A stretch of DNA of 54,070 nt from Candidatus Thorarchaeota archaeon (lineage in GTDB: Archaea > Asgardarchaeota > Thorarchaeia > Thorarchaeales > Thorarchaeaceae), in the NCBI GenBank assembly GCA_016840825.1, contig JAEORN010000122.1, positions 1-54,070 on the forward strand. The letters are read 5' to 3'. Under the pieces are notes generated by a model. The model worked only from the letters and a program-made list of their open reading frames with translations, searched no databases and was not told where the DNA came from. Positions within the stretch are counted from its first letter, which is position 1, and every line of letters begins with the position of its first letter. Both the position numbers and the translations under genes were made by a program. Below are positions 44,823-53,687 of the stretch, piece by piece.

Positions 44823-46382
44823 TCATAAAGTCCCTGAGGAGTAAACTACCTCTCCTCCCATCATGGTCATTTCTATGCAAATCTCGTTAATTCGCTGAGG
44901 TAGGGTTGTGAGAATATCATTTGAAAGTACAACAAAATCAGCTCGATTGCCAACCTTTAGACTGCCAACAGTATGCTCTAAGAATGAGGCATATGCACTT
45001 TCTAACGTATAGCATCTCAGAGCTTCTTCAACAGAGATTCTTACCTTTGGATTCGGGTGTGTTGTTGCAGCATAGATTCCATACAATGGCCCAAGAGGCA
45101 TCCCATCTGAACCAAAGCACATCCTTGCTCCATTATCCAATGCCACACGGAACGAGTTCATATTATCAACTCTCTCTGAGTCAAACCTTTGGTCATAGAG
45201 ACCTCCTTCCAATTGCCAATTTTCTACGAAATTAGGTTGCATTGAAAGGATAAGTCCCAGAGAAACTGCTCTTCGGATTTGGTCTTCAGTGATCATCTCC
45301 GCATGTTCTATGCGATGACGCTGAGTTCTCACTGCTTCTTTCTCCTCTTCGGATAGCCCTTCGAAGGCAGATATTACCATCTCTATTGCCCGATCGCCAA
45401 TTGCGTGAGTGACTGTCTGAATTCTCCCAGCAATCGCCTTCTTGAGAATGCTTGACATCTTCTTCTTTTCAATGAGCAGCATTCCAAGATTGTCCTTTTG
45501 TCGCTTGTATGGTTTGAATACAGCAGCTGTGGCAGCACCTATCGATCCATCAGTAAATATCTTCAATCCGCCAATGCGTGTTAGAGGGGTTCCCATTCCT
45601 GTTGTGATCCCTAGCTTCAAGATGTGGTTTAGCTGCTCCATGGGTATATTCACGACAATCCTGGCATACATTGAATCTCGATGTTCAATCTCTCGAATCT
45701 CTCTCAAGAATCCCTCTGCTATGTTGTCAATTGCAGTTGTGATACCATGAGATGCAGCAATCTTTGTACCAGCTATGACTCCTTGTTGAATTTCTTCTTG
45801 CGAACCTCGTAATTTTGCATACATATCATCAATGTCTTTTAGAACACCAGTCGGATTTCCCTTATTATCGCGTTCTACTCCTTCATGTTTCAGATCAACG
45901 CCGATTTTATCTAGACCACAAGTATTCACTGAGATAAGATGTCCATCAATTCTAATCGCGGCAACTGGCTGTTCTTTGCTAACCCTATCCAAGTCCTTAC
46001 ATGTTAGATATCGTTTGGATTGCCAATTGCTTTCATCATAGCCCCATCCAATTATCCAATCCTTTGGTTGAGAGGCTTCTTTGTGGGCAAGCATGAAATT
46101 AATCGCATCCTCTTGAGAGGTGGCAGAGGAAAGGTCTGCTTGAAATGATCTAATTCCAGTGCTTGTTAGATGTGTATGCGCATCCACGAAGCCAGGGATT
46201 ATTGTTTGTCCTCCAAGATCCATGACTCTCTTTGCAGTAGGGATGAGATCCATCAAGTCTTCATTATCACCAACTGCAATCAATTTGAAACTCTTAACTG
46301 CAAGTGCTTCAGCTTTTGGTTTCTCTGGATCCATAGTAATTATATTGGCATTCACTACTACCAGATCTGCCTCGACCTTCAC
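44823..46382 (-). CDS. YtcJ-like amidohydrolase, cytosolic
   Basis: 519 residues of the amidohydrolase-3 group without signal or anchor. The order is LVVVNANIITMD, DLGGQTIIPGFVDAHTHL (HxH), IIGWGYDESNW, VAAIRIDGHLISVN, the lid region GVLKDID, LKIFTDGSIGAAT, THAIGDRAIEM, RHRIEHAEM and a final GSDGMPLGP with the metal Asp. It is full length, unlike the membrane-anchored paralogue at 28498-29940, which lacks about 100 residues after HxH. GGAGAG precedes the GTG start. It lies 11 bases upstream of mutL and 66 bases downstream of the transaldolase gene. The substrate is unknown. Confidence 0.88.
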   Translation of the reverse strand: MKVEADLVVVNANIITMDPEKPKAEALAVKSFKLIAVGDNEDLMDLIPTAKRVMDLGGQTIIPGFVDAHTHLTSTGIRSFQADLSSATSQEDAINFMLAHKEASQPKDWIIGWGYDESNWQSKRYLTCKDLDRVSKEQPVAAIRIDGHLISVNTCGLDKIGVDLKHEGVERDNKGNPTGVLKDIDDMYAKLRGSQEEIQQGVIAGTKIAASHGITTAIDNIAEGFLREIREIEHRDSMYARIVVNIPMEQLNHILKLGITTGMGTPLTRIGGLKIFTDGSIGAATAAVFKPYKRQKDNLGMLLIEKKKMSSILKKAIAGRIQTVTHAIGDRAIEMVISAFEGLSEEEKEAVRTQRHRIEHAEMITEDQIRRAVSLGLILSMQPNFVENWQLEGGLYDQRFDSERVDNMNSFRVALDNGARMCFGSDGMPLGPLYGIYAATTHPNPKVRISVEEALRCYTLESAYASFLEHTVGSLKVGNRADFVVLSNDILTTLPQRINEICIEMTMMGGEVVYSSGTL

Positions 46383-46448
46383 AGCAATTCTCTCCTCATT
46401 ATGTGTCTGCTTACTTGCATATCATTCTTGCTCATGCGAATGGATTAT

Positions 46449-47096
46449 CTATTGTTTCTTGACTTTCTCCCAATCAGCTAGGAATTTCTTAATGCCTATA
46501 TCTGTGAGAGGATGATTGACCATCTTATCAAGAACATCTGGAGGAATTGTCGCAATATCTGCACCTAAAAGAGCAGCCTCGTAAACATGTATTGGATGAC
46601 GAATGCTAGCAACAATAATCTCTGTTGCATAACCATAATTTGTATAGATTTCAGCAGTGTCAGCAATAAGCTGCATTCCAGTTTGTCCAACATCATCAAG
46701 TCTTCCAATGAAGGGTGAAACAAAGGTCGCACCTGCTTTTGCAGCAAGCAGAGCTTGGTTTGCACTGAAGCACAAAGTCACATTCGTCTTGATTCCTTCA
46801 TCTGCTAGTATCTTTACTGCTTTCAAGCCCTCCCAGGTCAATGGGATCTTGATAGCTGCGTTGTCTATCCACCCATTCAGCTCTCGAGCTTCCTTTAGCA
46901 TTCCTTCGGCATCCTCTGCGATGACCTCAAGACTGATCGGTCCCTTAACGAACGACGCGATCTCATCTATTACCTCACGGAAGTCACGCCCTTCCTTTGC
47001 TACAAGAGAAGGATTTGTGGTGACTCCATCAACCATGCCTCTCTCATGGGCCTTCCTGATTGCCTCAACATTAGCCGTGTCAATGAAGAATTTCAT
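46449..47096 (-). CDS. tal: Transaldolase, small FSA/TalB-like form
   Basis: 215 residues, matching the small transaldolase/fructose-6-phosphate aldolase type. The Schiff-base Lys83 lies in [13 protein letters not shown], and other conserved parts are [31 protein letters not shown] and SIRHPIHV. It transfers a three-carbon dihydroxyacetone unit in the pentose phosphate pathway or acts as an aldolase. The promoter holds a perfect 10-3-10 inverted repeat (see 47124-47153), so it is likely repressed by a sugar-sensing or other regulator. Confidence 0.94.
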   Translation of the reverse strand: MKFFIDTANVEAIRKAHERGMVDGVTTNPSLVAKEGRDFREVIDEIASFVKGPISLEVIAEDAEGMLKEARELNGWIDNAAIKIPLTWEGLKAVKILADEGIKTNVTLCFSANQALLAAKAGATFVSPFIGRLDDVGQTGMQLIADTAEIYTNYGYATEIIVASIRHPIHVYEAALLGADIATIPPDVLDKMVNHPLTDIGIKKFLADWEKVKKQ

Positions 47097-47123
47097 GATA
47101 ATAGCCTCAGACTGTGTTCTGAC

Positions 47124-47153
47124 TAACTCACTATTTTAGTGAGTTATATATTA
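47124..47153 (-). promoter_or_regulatory. Transaldolase promoter with perfect 10-3-10 operator
   Basis: On the minus strand the TATA box (AATATATAAC, 47144-47153) overlaps a perfect inverted repeat: arms TAACTCACTA (47124-47133) and TAGTGAGTTA (47137-47146) around TTT. The arms lie between the TATA box and the expected transcript start, about 25 bases away. This is the same geometry as the serine-hydrolase promoter but with another sequence. A repressor site is the natural reading. Confidence 0.6.
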
Positions 47154-47232
47154 CGTTGTCTATGAGTATATTATATCAAAGATTCGGATGATTTAAATCT
47201 CAGAGGACTTTGGTTGTTCTGTGGGATGAGAT

Positions 47233-47934
47233 TTGGGTAGAATCGTTGTTCTACTAAGTGGAATATTAATTCTATTCCTTTTTGCAAATTCAATGCAGAT
47301 ATCTACTGATGGACTTGCATGGGCAGTTGAAGAGGGTGAGAAAATAGATTTCGTCCTGAAATTTGGATACAACCCTCGCAGTATGGATCTGAATCAAAGA
47401 ACCATGTCTGAAATGGGTGTTTTCATGAATATTACAAGGCTAGTAAATCTTAGTTTACTTGTTCAGGTAAGTAGTATTAGTCATCTGACCTGTTTCTTTC
47501 TGAATACAGAAACATTTCTCTCAAATGGAACTTCGCTTCGTCGAATCGATAGTGGAGTCGCAGATCGGTTGAGCGGACGTGCTGTGATTCCAATTGGAAA
47601 TTGGACCTTGTACAGTGAACTTCTCAGTATCCAAAATACGTATCCTCAGTCGCTAAATATGTATACTGAAATCAATGATGATGAGTGCTGGGGGTATACT
47701 TCGGAATCTTCGTCTGGCGATGTAAAAGAAACTTGGAAATGGCTGAAAACTGATGGAACACTCAGTTCTGTGGAGATGGTCAACAGTAGTCACGAAAGAC
47801 TTCCTTCAATGATAGCATTAGATTTGAGTTTACAACGCACGTCCGCAATTTCATTGGATATAGTACTCATTGGTATTGCTGGAGTGTTCATTGTAATAGT
47901 TGCCTTAGTGATTTATACTAAGAAGGGAAAATAA
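47233..47934 (+). CDS. Signal-anchored surface protein, 233 residues
   Basis: A hydrophobic N-terminus (VVLLSGILILFLFANSM) is followed by an ectodomain with N-x-S/T sequons (NIT, NLS, NGT, NWT, NSS), three Cys, and a C-terminal membrane helix ending in KKGK. So it is exported and anchored at its C-terminus. I recognise no fold. The start is TTG 47233, with GGGATGAG close upstream. It is divergent from the transaldolase gene and converges on rpe with 11 bases between the stops. Confidence 0.75.
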   Translation: MGRIVVLLSGILILFLFANSMQISTDGLAWAVEEGEKIDFVLKFGYNPRSMDLNQRTMSEMGVFMNITRLVNLSLLVQVSSISHLTCFFLNTETFLSNGTSLRRIDSGVADRLSGRAVIPIGNWTLYSELLSIQNTYPQSLNMYTEINDDECWGYTSESSSGDVKETWKWLKTDGTLSSVEMVNSSHERLPSMIALDLSLQRTSAISLDIVLIGIAGVFIVIVALVIYTKKGK

Positions 47935-47945
47935 CTTGCATACTA

Positions 47946-48602
47946 CTACTTGCACGCTGCACGTAGATCTCTAATAGCTTGAGCGATATCGTCAGCTTTA
48001 AACACAGCTGATCCTGCAATGAAGAAATTCGCCCCTTCATTCCACAATTTACCTATGGTAGATTTATCTACGCCTCCGTCCACTGCGATATGGACACTGG
48101 GTTTGTACTCATCAAGTATCTCACGTAACTTCCTCACCTTCCGTAGAGTGGATTTGATGAACTTTTGCCCTCCAAATCCCGGACAAACGCTCATTAGCAT
48201 GACCGCATCGAGTTTGTCTAAGAGTGGTACGACCCAGTCGACAGGCGTGCCAGGATTCAATGTGATCCCAGCCTTAGCACCAAGGTCGGTAATTAGTTGG
48301 AGGCTTCGATAAACATCGAATGGAGCTTCAATTTGTGGATAGATGAGCTCAACTCCTGCATCTACAAAAGCAGGGATATACTTGTCAGGATTCGTAATCA
48401 TTAGATGTGCATCAAGAGGTACCTTAGTGATTTTCTTCATCGTTGAAGCTATCATGGGACCATAAGATATGTTGGGTACAAAGTGCCCGTCCATTATATC
48501 AAGATGGAAATAGTCTGGATTCCCCTTCTCCGCTTTTTTGATATCCTCTTCTAATCTAGCAAAATTCGCGGAAAGGATAGATGGTGAAATTATTGGGTCC
48601 AT
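47946..48602 (-). CDS. rpe: Ribulose-phosphate 3-epimerase
   Basis: A TIM-barrel enzyme that interconverts ribulose-5-phosphate and xylulose-5-phosphate; 218 residues is the normal length. Visible motifs are PSILSANFARL, FHLDIMDGHFVPNISYGP with metal-binding His and Asp, DAHLMI, MSVCPGFGGQKF and VDGGVDKSTI. With transaldolase and a sugar isomerase nearby it points to active pentose phosphate interconversion. A TATA-like TTAAATAGAAG lies about 50 bases upstream (48646-48656). Confidence 0.95.
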   Translation of the reverse strand: MDPIISPSILSANFARLEEDIKKAEKGNPDYFHLDIMDGHFVPNISYGPMIASTMKKITKVPLDAHLMITNPDKYIPAFVDAGVELIYPQIEAPFDVYRSLQLITDLGAKAGITLNPGTPVDWVVPLLDKLDAVMLMSVCPGFGGQKFIKSTLRKVRKLREILDEYKPSVHIAVDGGVDKSTIGKLWNEGANFFIAGSAVFKADDIAQAIRDLRAACK

Positions 48603-48694
48603 TATTGGATACCTCTCGTAGTTCAGGACACAAAGGGTCTCTCTCTTCTATTTAAGATTCTCTCATGGAACGAAGAGAGAATTCTTTTATGTCT

Positions 48695-48730
48695 GAAGAA
48701 AGAGAAGTGGAATCAAACTAATGATTCCAC
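48695..48730 (-). terminator. Hairpin and pyrimidine tract after the ABC operon
   Basis: GTGGAATCA (48707-48715) pairs perfectly with TGATTCCAC (48722-48730) around a six-base loop. On the minus strand it is followed by TTCTCTTTCTTC (48695-48706). It lies eight bases after the permease stop, so it probably ends the ABC transporter operon. Confidence 0.65.
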
Positions 48731-48738
48731 ATCGATAT

Positions 48739-50376
48739 CTAATCTTTAAGCATCCTGTTTACATACCTATGGGCAATAGCCGCAAGTAATAACGCGACTA
48801 CAAACTGAATTGAAAGACACAAAATATGCCATCCAGTAAGAATCATGGTCAGTCCATATCCTACTAATGGAACCATTCCTATAAGTCCAGCAAGTGCGCC
48901 AGAAATCATGACCATCGCAGTATCCGATGTCATGCTAACCGTAACAGCTCTACCTCCACCTCGCTTCCAGTAAGCAAATCCTCCAACCAAGAGAGCGATG
49001 GCATATCCCACTGGGATTTGTGCTAATGGGATTAGGATTAGAAGTGGTGTGAAGAGTGGTTGAGTCGCTATTATGACTGCCATCATTATTAGACTGAAAA
49101 CATAGATTGGAAATGCGATAGCCGTCTTTGCTGTCAAAGTCTTCCTTGTACTTTGAGGAAGTCCTTCCTGAATAGATGCACCTTGAGAATCAAACATAAG
49201 GATTGATACTACTGATATTCCCGCGAAGAGGTTTGCATACTCTGAAGCTACCATTGCAGTCATGCTTCTGACTCCTTCTCCCCACATCGTGATCATTGGA
49301 TACATCATGAATGCTAAGAAGAGAGGAATTGCAAACATGAATGCTGAACCGACATTTTTTGAAGCGAGCTTGAGGTCTTTCTTTACAATGGCTTTCAGAG
49401 GACTTGAAACCTCCAATACCACCTCACGCAGAAGTCCGATTCTTCCTTTGGTCGTTCCGCCAACACTGACCTCTCTCAACATTGAACCTGCGCCACGATA
49501 CGATCTCACAGCGACTAGAGTATAGCATCCCATCGCAACTAGCCCAATAGCCAAGGTTTCTAGGCCAAAGAGATTCCCATATGTCGCAAATGACGAAACA
49601 AATCCAAAGGAGAAGGGGAATATCACTGACAGTAGCCAGTAGGCCGCTGGGCCAACTGCTGTAGCGAACTGAATAATCCCCCCAACAACTTGATACATAA
49701 TATTGCTGATCATGTAGACACTTAGAAATCCTAAAACGAGACCAAATGTAGCAGCTAATCTTACAAATGTCGATGTTCTTGTTTCATCCGATGAATGTGT
49801 TTTATTGTGGAACCATTTTGCAAAGCTGAGAAGGGCTCCCATGGATATTGCCACAGTCGCTGCACATCCAATGAATGCGACTACAGCAGTTAGAGGTCCA
49901 AACAATATCAAGGAGAAGATTGGATAGATGGTCACAAGTAAGACTGCTGGAGCAATAAAGACCCTGGCGAATGAAAGGATGGAGAGCTCTTCAAGAGCTT
50001 CCTTTGTTAGTGGCAATGTTGCAGGTAATCGCATTGCTCCTGATACAAAGAATCCTGTTGTTGTTGTTAAGTTCAAGAAAAAGAGGATCACAAAACTAAA
50101 CAAGAGATATAGTCCATAACCAATTGCCATCCTGATCTCTGAGTTCCCTATTTCTATATCAAATCCAACGACACCTATTGTGATAGCTGTGAGGGTAATC
50201 ACTAGAACAGCTGATATCATGACATTGAATCTTGAGGAGGATTTGATTTGCTGAGCAATCCTCTCAGGATTCTCCTTTACTCGGGCAAGATTGGTTGGGT
50301 TGGTTTCCAAGAATCCCTTAAACCGTATCTCAGTTGCGATGATACCAGCTAATCGCCATCGCTCTGAGAACTTCAA
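48739..50376 (-). CDS. ABC transporter permease, 545 residues
   Basis: About twelve hydrophobic helices with a long cytosolic loop in the middle (around RSYRGAGSMLREV followed by the SSPLKAIVKKDLK region). Two six-helix halves fused in one chain fit an export-type permease, like ABC-2 proteins of unknown substrate. The TTG start overlaps the stop of the ATPase gene by four bases, with GGAGGG upstream, so the pair is coupled. A terminator follows. The substrate cannot be read from sequence. Confidence 0.85.
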   Translation of the reverse strand: MKFSERWRLAGIIATEIRFKGFLETNPTNLARVKENPERIAQQIKSSSRFNVMISAVLVITLTAITIGVVGFDIEIGNSEIRMAIGYGLYLLFSFVILFFLNLTTTTGFFVSGAMRLPATLPLTKEALEELSILSFARVFIAPAVLLVTIYPIFSLILFGPLTAVVAFIGCAATVAISMGALLSFAKWFHNKTHSSDETRTSTFVRLAATFGLVLGFLSVYMISNIMYQVVGGIIQFATAVGPAAYWLLSVIFPFSFGFVSSFATYGNLFGLETLAIGLVAMGCYTLVAVRSYRGAGSMLREVSVGGTTKGRIGLLREVVLEVSSPLKAIVKKDLKLASKNVGSAFMFAIPLFLAFMMYPMITMWGEGVRSMTAMVASEYANLFAGISVVSILMFDSQGASIQEGLPQSTRKTLTAKTAIAFPIYVFSLIMMAVIIATQPLFTPLLILIPLAQIPVGYAIALLVGGFAYWKRGGGRAVTVSMTSDTAMVMISGALAGLIGMVPLVGYGLTMILTGWHILCLSIQFVVALLLAAIAHRYVNRMLKD

Positions 50377-51152
50377 TCTGATAACGCCCTCCTTAGCGTA
50401 TCGACTCCCACTGTAACAGCGCTTTCGTCTTCTGTTAGTCGCAAGAAGATATTCTCCAGAGTTTCATGCTCGTCGTGCGATTGAGCTCGAAGCTCTGCTA
50501 GTGTCCCCATACCAACTAATATCCCATCGTCAATAATCGCGACGCGATCCACTAAGCCCTCTGCTACTTCCATGATGTGAGTGCTTAGAAGAACTGCACC
50601 TCCATTCTCGACGTGGATTCTAATTACATCCTTCATAATCTTCGTGGTTCGAACATCCAAGCCTGAGAACGGCTCATCGAGAATTAGTAGTTTAGGGGCA
50701 TGCATCATCGCGGCGATGAGCATCGTCTTCTGTTTGTTACCGTGACTCAGCGTGGCAATCAGGGTATCGTAGTATTTCTCAAAATCAAGTGCACTTACCA
50801 TTTCTGAGATTCTTTTAGACATCTTTCCATCGGAAAGCTCTCGAATACTTGCAATGAAATTGAATAACTCCCGCGGAGTAAGGGAATCGTAAAGCTGCAC
50901 ATCTTCTGGAACATAACCAACGATCTTCTTGACGCTGATTGGATCCTCATTTGATGAAATTGAGAAGACTTCAGCTTTACCACTGTCTGCATCAAGTAAT
51001 CCCATGATGCATTTTATAGTTGTAGATTTGCCCGCACCATTCGGTCCAAGGAGAGCAAAGATCTCACCTTCTCTGACTTCAAATGATACATCATTAACTG
51101 CTATCAAGTCACCGTATGACTTGGTCAGATTCTTCACATTAACTGCTGACAA
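50373..51152 (-). CDS. ABC transporter ATP-binding protein
   Basis: About 260 residues with Walker A GPNGAGKST, Q-loop in YVPEDVQLYD, a signature of the form TLSHGNKQK (a variant of LSGGQ), Walker B LLILDEPFSGLD and the H-loop STHIMEV. The type is that of NatA/CcmA-like exporters. The frame opens at TTG 51167, but TTG 51152 has GAGGTA eight bases upstream and starts at SAVNVKNLTKSYG, the usual beginning. It forms a coupled operon with the permease. A perfect palindrome lies at its promoter (51199-51214). Confidence 0.92.
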   Translation of the reverse strand: MSAVNVKNLTKSYGDLIAVNDVSFEVREGEIFALLGPNGAGKSTTIKCIMGLLDADSGKAEVFSISSNEDPISVKKIVGYVPEDVQLYDSLTPRELFNFIASIRELSDGKMSKRISEMVSALDFEKYYDTLIATLSHGNKQKTMLIAAMMHAPKLLILDEPFSGLDVRTTKIMKDVIRIHVENGGAVLLSTHIMEVAEGLVDRVAIIDDGILVGMGTLAELRAQSHDEHETLENIFLRLTEDESAVTVGVDTLRRALSD

Positions 51153-51198
51153 TTCATTATACCTCAAGTTTTTAGATAATCATTAATTTACTCTGTGG

Positions 51199-51224
51199 TA
51201 CAAAGTACTTTGTAAATATATAAA
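51199..51224 (-). promoter_or_regulatory. ABC operon promoter with perfect 16-bp palindrome
   Basis: TACAAAGTACTTTGTA at 51199-51214 is a perfect palindrome. On the minus strand it lies directly downstream of the TATA element TTTATATATTT (about 51214-51224), with the transcript start expected near 51195. A repressor bound there would block initiation, so the transporter is likely inducible. The regulator is not in the window. Confidence 0.6.
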
Positions 51225-51290
51225 CCTTGTAACAAGCGCAATATCAATGCTCTAGAATGAGATGGACTCGAAGAGATATTATTCCTTCAA

Positions 51291-51310
51291 CCTTGACCAA
51301 TAGGTCAAGG
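51291..51310. repeat. Perfect 8-bp inverted repeat in intergenic DNA
   Basis: CCTTGACC (51291-51298) and GGTCAAGG (51303-51310) flank an AATA spacer in the 282-base gap between the ABC operon and the secreted protein gene. It is too far from either start to be an obvious operator; a hairpin or activator site is possible. The rest of this gap is AT-rich with no supported gene. Confidence 0.4.
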
Positions 51311-51449
51311 ATTATTGACTCCATTTGGAATGAACCTAGTGCAATAATGCTAAGATGTTGAGAGACCAGATTCCATCAATCTATTTCTATCCATCTAAGG
51401 AAAATAAAACTTAACTGAAAATGACTGTTTATTATTTTGGGGATTTGAG

Positions 51450-51950
51450 TTGATAGGTAAGAGAGTGCTTCTATTAGCTGTTCTAATACTGTTCGTATCC
51501 TTTACATTCCAACCAAATGCAGTGCAAGCCCACAATCCTGAAAACATGTGGATTAGCTACGATTACTACGAAGAGGAGCTTGTTGTTAATATCGAGCATA
51601 ATGTGACGGATCCTGAAACTCACTACATCAATCTCATTCAGGTCTATCGAAATAATGCTTTAGAAACATCTCGAACTTACACTCATCAAAATGATACCTA
51701 TGGCATGATGGATTACTTCTATTTCATCGCAAACAGAGGCGATGAGATCAGAGTGACTGCTACCTGTACCATGGATGGTCAAATATCACGAACACTAACG
51801 GTCGATTTAGCTTCTACAGATCCATACTTTTCCAGTACTCCTAACTCTGGCTCAGGCCTGAGCCAGTTTCAAATAGCTATGGCTATCATTGCAGTTCTTA
51901 TCTGCATTGCAGTTGCTTGTGGAATGTATATTCTTGAAAAGCTAAGGTAG
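51450..51950 (+). CDS. Secreted, membrane-anchored protein with SoxZ-like domain
   Basis: 166 residues: a signal peptide (about 4-26, ending near VQA), a beta-sandwich domain and one C-terminal membrane helix. The domain reads AHNPENMWISYDYYEEELVV, IEHNVTDPETHYINLIQVYRN, YFYFIANRGDEIRVTATC. This is the pattern of a family found in methanogens and other archaea that resembles SoxZ and desulfoferrodoxin-type Ig folds; metal or sulfur binding is not shown. The start is TTG 51450, with GGGGAT nearby. A perfect 20-bp palindrome lies in the coding sequence at 51847-51866. Confidence 0.7.
   Translation: MIGKRVLLLAVLILFVSFTFQPNAVQAHNPENMWISYDYYEEELVVNIEHNVTDPETHYINLIQVYRNNALETSRTYTHQNDTYGMMDYFYFIANRGDEIRVTATCTMDGQISRTLTVDLASTDPYFSSTPNSGSGLSQFQIAMAIIAVLICIAVACGMYILEKLR
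51847..51866. repeat. Perfect 20-bp palindrome inside a coding region
   Basis: CTGGCTCAGG followed by its exact complement (51847-51866) encodes the SGSGLSQF region just before the membrane helix of the secreted protein. It would fold as a strong hairpin in mRNA. No T tract follows, so it is not an obvious terminator. Confidence 0.5.
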
Positions 51951-52080
51951 AACGAAACATTGTAGATAAGGTTCAATTATCCGAAGATGGTCATTAAAAA
52001 TCTGCTTTAGGAATCCTCGAGACACTATGACTCCATCAGTAATACAAGATATTTGCTATCAGTTTCATTTTGAATATGAA

Positions 52081-53676
52081 TCAAGACGGAAAGATTGTAG
52101 ACTGAATAAAGATCGATTCAAAATCATCCCACTTGGAAAGTTCCACATGTTTGACATTTTCTGCTATTCTATCAGCACGTTGTCTCATTCCTGAAGAGAG
52201 TAGCATCATCTTCGCACCAATTCCAGCTGTATTACCAACTTGCTGAATAATTTCAGTATTCACGGGGGGTATGAGCCCAATTCGTAGAGCTGAGAGTGGA
52301 TTAATATAATTCCCAAATGCACCTGCGAGGAGAACTTGATTGATGTCATTCGGTCTTGCCTCAATCTGGTTCAGCAGTATCTTCGTTCCAGCAGTGATTG
52401 CTGCTTTCGCGAGTTGAACCAGTCTGATGTCCTTTTGAGTGAAGAGAATCGGTTCAGTAAGTCCATATTCAGTTCTATCTACAACTTTGTATGAGATTAG
52501 AGAAGAAGAATCTCGTTGTGTTCGTTGGGAATCAAATAATTTGCCCTCCGGAGAGATCAGATTTGCCTTTAATAGTTCAGCAACAACATCTACAATACCT
52601 GAACCGCATAGACCTATTGGTGTTTCTTGTCCAATGACCGATATGTCAGGTACCTCATCCTTGCTATTCAAAGAGAAACGTTCTATTGCTCCGTTTTGTC
52701 CTCTCATGCCCCTTGAGATGGTTGCACCTTCCAAAGCTGAACCCGCTGCTGTTGAGCATGCGAAAAGTTCTCCGGAATTTGAAAGTACTATCTCTCCATT
52801 TGTTCCTATGTCGATTGCTAACACAATTCCCTCTACCTCTTCCAGTTGCTGTGATAGGATCAGGGCGGTAATATCACTTCCAACAAAACCTCCGATAAGC
52901 GGCCCAAAGTATATTCTGGCATTGAACTCAGAGAAACCTAGAATGCCCGAATTCACAACTCTCGATTCGAGTGATTCAGGGATATATGGAGCTATTCCTA
53001 ATCTAGAAGTATCTAGACCAAGCACCAAATGATGCATAACTGAATTACCAACGATGGAGCATTCTGTTATGTTCTCTTGAGAAATATGTGCATCATGACA
53101 TAATTCCTTCATCATTTTTTCCAAAGAATCGATTACAATATTTTGTAAATCCTGTCGAGTAGATTTGTCCTTGGATGCGGCTGTCATCCTAGTAATGACA
53201 TCTTCCCCAAATACAATCTGAGGATTCAAAGATGCCCGTAAGGATATCTGGTGCCCGTTCTTGAGATTCATCAGGTAGGCAACCAGTGATGTCGTTCCTA
53301 TGTCAATGGCAACACCATATTCCCCTTCATGACCAATATCAAGATAAGATCCCTCAATTTTGTGAGGAGCTTCAGAGAGTATCTTAGCCATTCCTTTTGG
53401 TTTTAACAGTGTTATCCCTAGATTCTTGGTGACTACCTGTTCACATGCTAACCGAATACCGGTATCAATCTCCTCTGCTGAGAGATTCTTTCTCTCGCTG
53501 TGCGTCGGTTGCGGACTAGGATTGATAATTACCCTACATTTGCCGCATGTGCCATTTCCTCCGCACTCTGAGGGTACGTATAATCCAGCCTTTCTTATTG
53601 CTTGTAGGCAACTTATTCTCTCATCTATCAGAATACGTAGTCCTGATGGTTCGAGAATGATACGGTACTTCTTCAC
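52081..53676 (-). CDS. Reductive activator of corrinoid proteins (RACo), full length
   Basis: 531 residues. The N-terminal 2Fe-2S ferredoxin domain has CGGNGTCGKC (C38, C44, C47) and the fourth Cys at C78 (RLACEQ). A linker leads to the ASKHA ATPase fold beginning at YGVAIDIGTTS (120-130), with FGEDVITR, IVGNSVMHH, AIDIGTNGEI and LAGAFGN. RACo uses ATP and an electron from its Fe-S cluster to reduce inactive Co(II) corrinoid back to Co(I). AGGTGA lies seven bases before the GTG. It is 11 bases downstream of an MtrH-family gene in the same operon, so the two act in corrinoid methyl transfer. A paralogue lacking the Fe-S domain lies at 12186-13436. Confidence 0.92.
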   Translation of the reverse strand: MKKYRIILEPSGLRILIDERISCLQAIRKAGLYVPSECGGNGTCGKCRVIINPSPQPTHSERKNLSAEEIDTGIRLACEQVVTKNLGITLLKPKGMAKILSEAPHKIEGSYLDIGHEGEYGVAIDIGTTSLVAYLMNLKNGHQISLRASLNPQIVFGEDVITRMTAASKDKSTRQDLQNIVIDSLEKMMKELCHDAHISQENITECSIVGNSVMHHLVLGLDTSRLGIAPYIPESLESRVVNSGILGFSEFNARIYFGPLIGGFVGSDITALILSQQLEEVEGIVLAIDIGTNGEIVLSNSGELFACSTAAGSALEGATISRGMRGQNGAIERFSLNSKDEVPDISVIGQETPIGLCGSGIVDVVAELLKANLISPEGKLFDSQRTQRDSSSLISYKVVDRTEYGLTEPILFTQKDIRLVQLAKAAITAGTKILLNQIEARPNDINQVLLAGAFGNYINPLSALRIGLIPPVNTEIIQQVGNTAGIGAKMMLLSSGMRQRADRIAENVKHVELSKWDDFESIFIQSTIFPS

Positions 53677-53687
53677 AGATTTGTCAC

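Noticed and set aside
52439..53032. Open frame of 197 codons antisense to RACo
   Set aside because: It is a Ser/Pro-rich shadow of a well supported gene; no homology or start signal.
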